Positions 6,168 through 6,290 of a DNA stretch of 6,290 nt are shown here, in pieces. Position 1 is the first letter of the stretch. The number at the start of each line of letters is the position of its first letter. This DNA is from an uncultured Synergistales bacterium (GTDB lineage Bacteria; Synergistota; Synergistia; Synergistales; Aminobacteriaceae). Made by a program: the position numbers and the translations under genes. The DNA is taken from positions 1 through 6,290 of the forward strand of contig CAJOEQ010000055.1 of assembly GCA_905233515.1 (NCBI GenBank), read 5' to 3'. The notes beneath the pieces are model-generated. The model worked only from the letters and a program-made list of their open reading frames with translations, was not told where the DNA came from and did no database searches.

Positions 6168-6290
6168 TTACTTCTTGAAGATATTATCAAACGTTGCGAG
6201 AATCTTATTAGAATTTGCTGCTAATGCTTCTAAATCTACCGCCATTGCAGATTTTGCGATTGCTTCAACGTCTACACCCTTTTGATCTAC
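6168..6290 (-). CDS. C-terminal end of an unidentified protein (partial, runs off the window)
   Basis: An open frame enters from the right edge and gives 40 residues before TAA at 6170-6168; the start lies outside the window. The visible part reads VDQKGVDVEAIAKSAMAV, then DLEALAANSNKILATF, then DNIFKK. It is rich in Ala, Val and Asp, looks mainly helical, and has two similar stretches (VDVEAIAKSA and VDLEALAANS) spaced 12 residues apart. There is no motif I recognise, so no function is proposed. Support for it being real comes from the uninterrupted frame to the edge, protein-like composition, and a hairpin terminator just after the stop. It converges with cspA. Confidence 0.65.
   Translation of the reverse strand, partial: VDQKGVDVEAIAKSAMAVDLEALAANSNKILATFDNIFKK

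Noticed and set aside
1..6290. Mobile element, CRISPR array, defence system or RNA gene other than the riboswitch
   Set aside because: No direct-repeat array, transposase, integrase, terminal inverted repeats, tRNA cloverleaf or rRNA sequence was seen; the region looks like ordinary metabolic DNA.

Overview
The window holds one compact thiamine (vitamin B1) salvage operon on the minus strand, an aminotransferase gene downstream of it, a divergent cold-shock gene on the plus strand, and the last 40 codons of an unidentified minus-strand gene at the right edge. The DNA is AT-rich, with strong AGGAGG ribosome binding sites and some TTG/GTG starts. This suggests an anaerobic Firmicutes- or Synergistota-like bacterium, but the lineage is an inference from style and protein flavour and is not proven.

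Layout from right to left along the minus strand: a sigma70-type promoter (5668-5639), a TPP riboswitch (5632-5537), then thiM (hydroxyethylthiazole kinase), thiE (thiamine-phosphate synthase), a HAD-family phosphatase, a thiD-tenA fusion (HMP/HMP-P kinase plus thiaminase II) and thiN (thiamine pyrophosphokinase). The genes overlap or are separated by only a few bases, so they are very probably co-transcribed and translationally coupled. About 80 bases after thiN comes a class I/II PLP aminotransferase. It has its own candidate promoter and a near-palindromic operator-like site, so it may be a separate unit with no role in thiamine.

The enzymes form a recycling route. TenA recovers the pyrimidine (HMP) from degraded thiamine, and ThiD phosphorylates it to HMP-PP. 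ThiM phosphorylates the salvaged thiazole, and ThiE joins the two into thiamine monophosphate (ThMP). No ThiL (ThMP kinase) is present; instead there is ThiN, which pyrophosphorylates free thiamine. The HAD phosphatase inside the operon is therefore the best candidate for the missing ThMP-to-thiamine step, giving a eukaryote-like route to TPP. De novo genes (thiC, thiG and others) are not in the window.

On the other side of the intergenic region, a near-ideal promoter drives cspA (67-residue cold-shock protein) with a U-rich leader and a clear terminator. Its codons look like those of a highly expressed gene. A hairpin facing the other way ends the partial right-edge gene. I found no CRISPR, transposon, phage, tRNA or rRNA. 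The most unusual large-scale signal is a strong excess of the 5-mer GAGTC/GACTC across the minus-strand genes.
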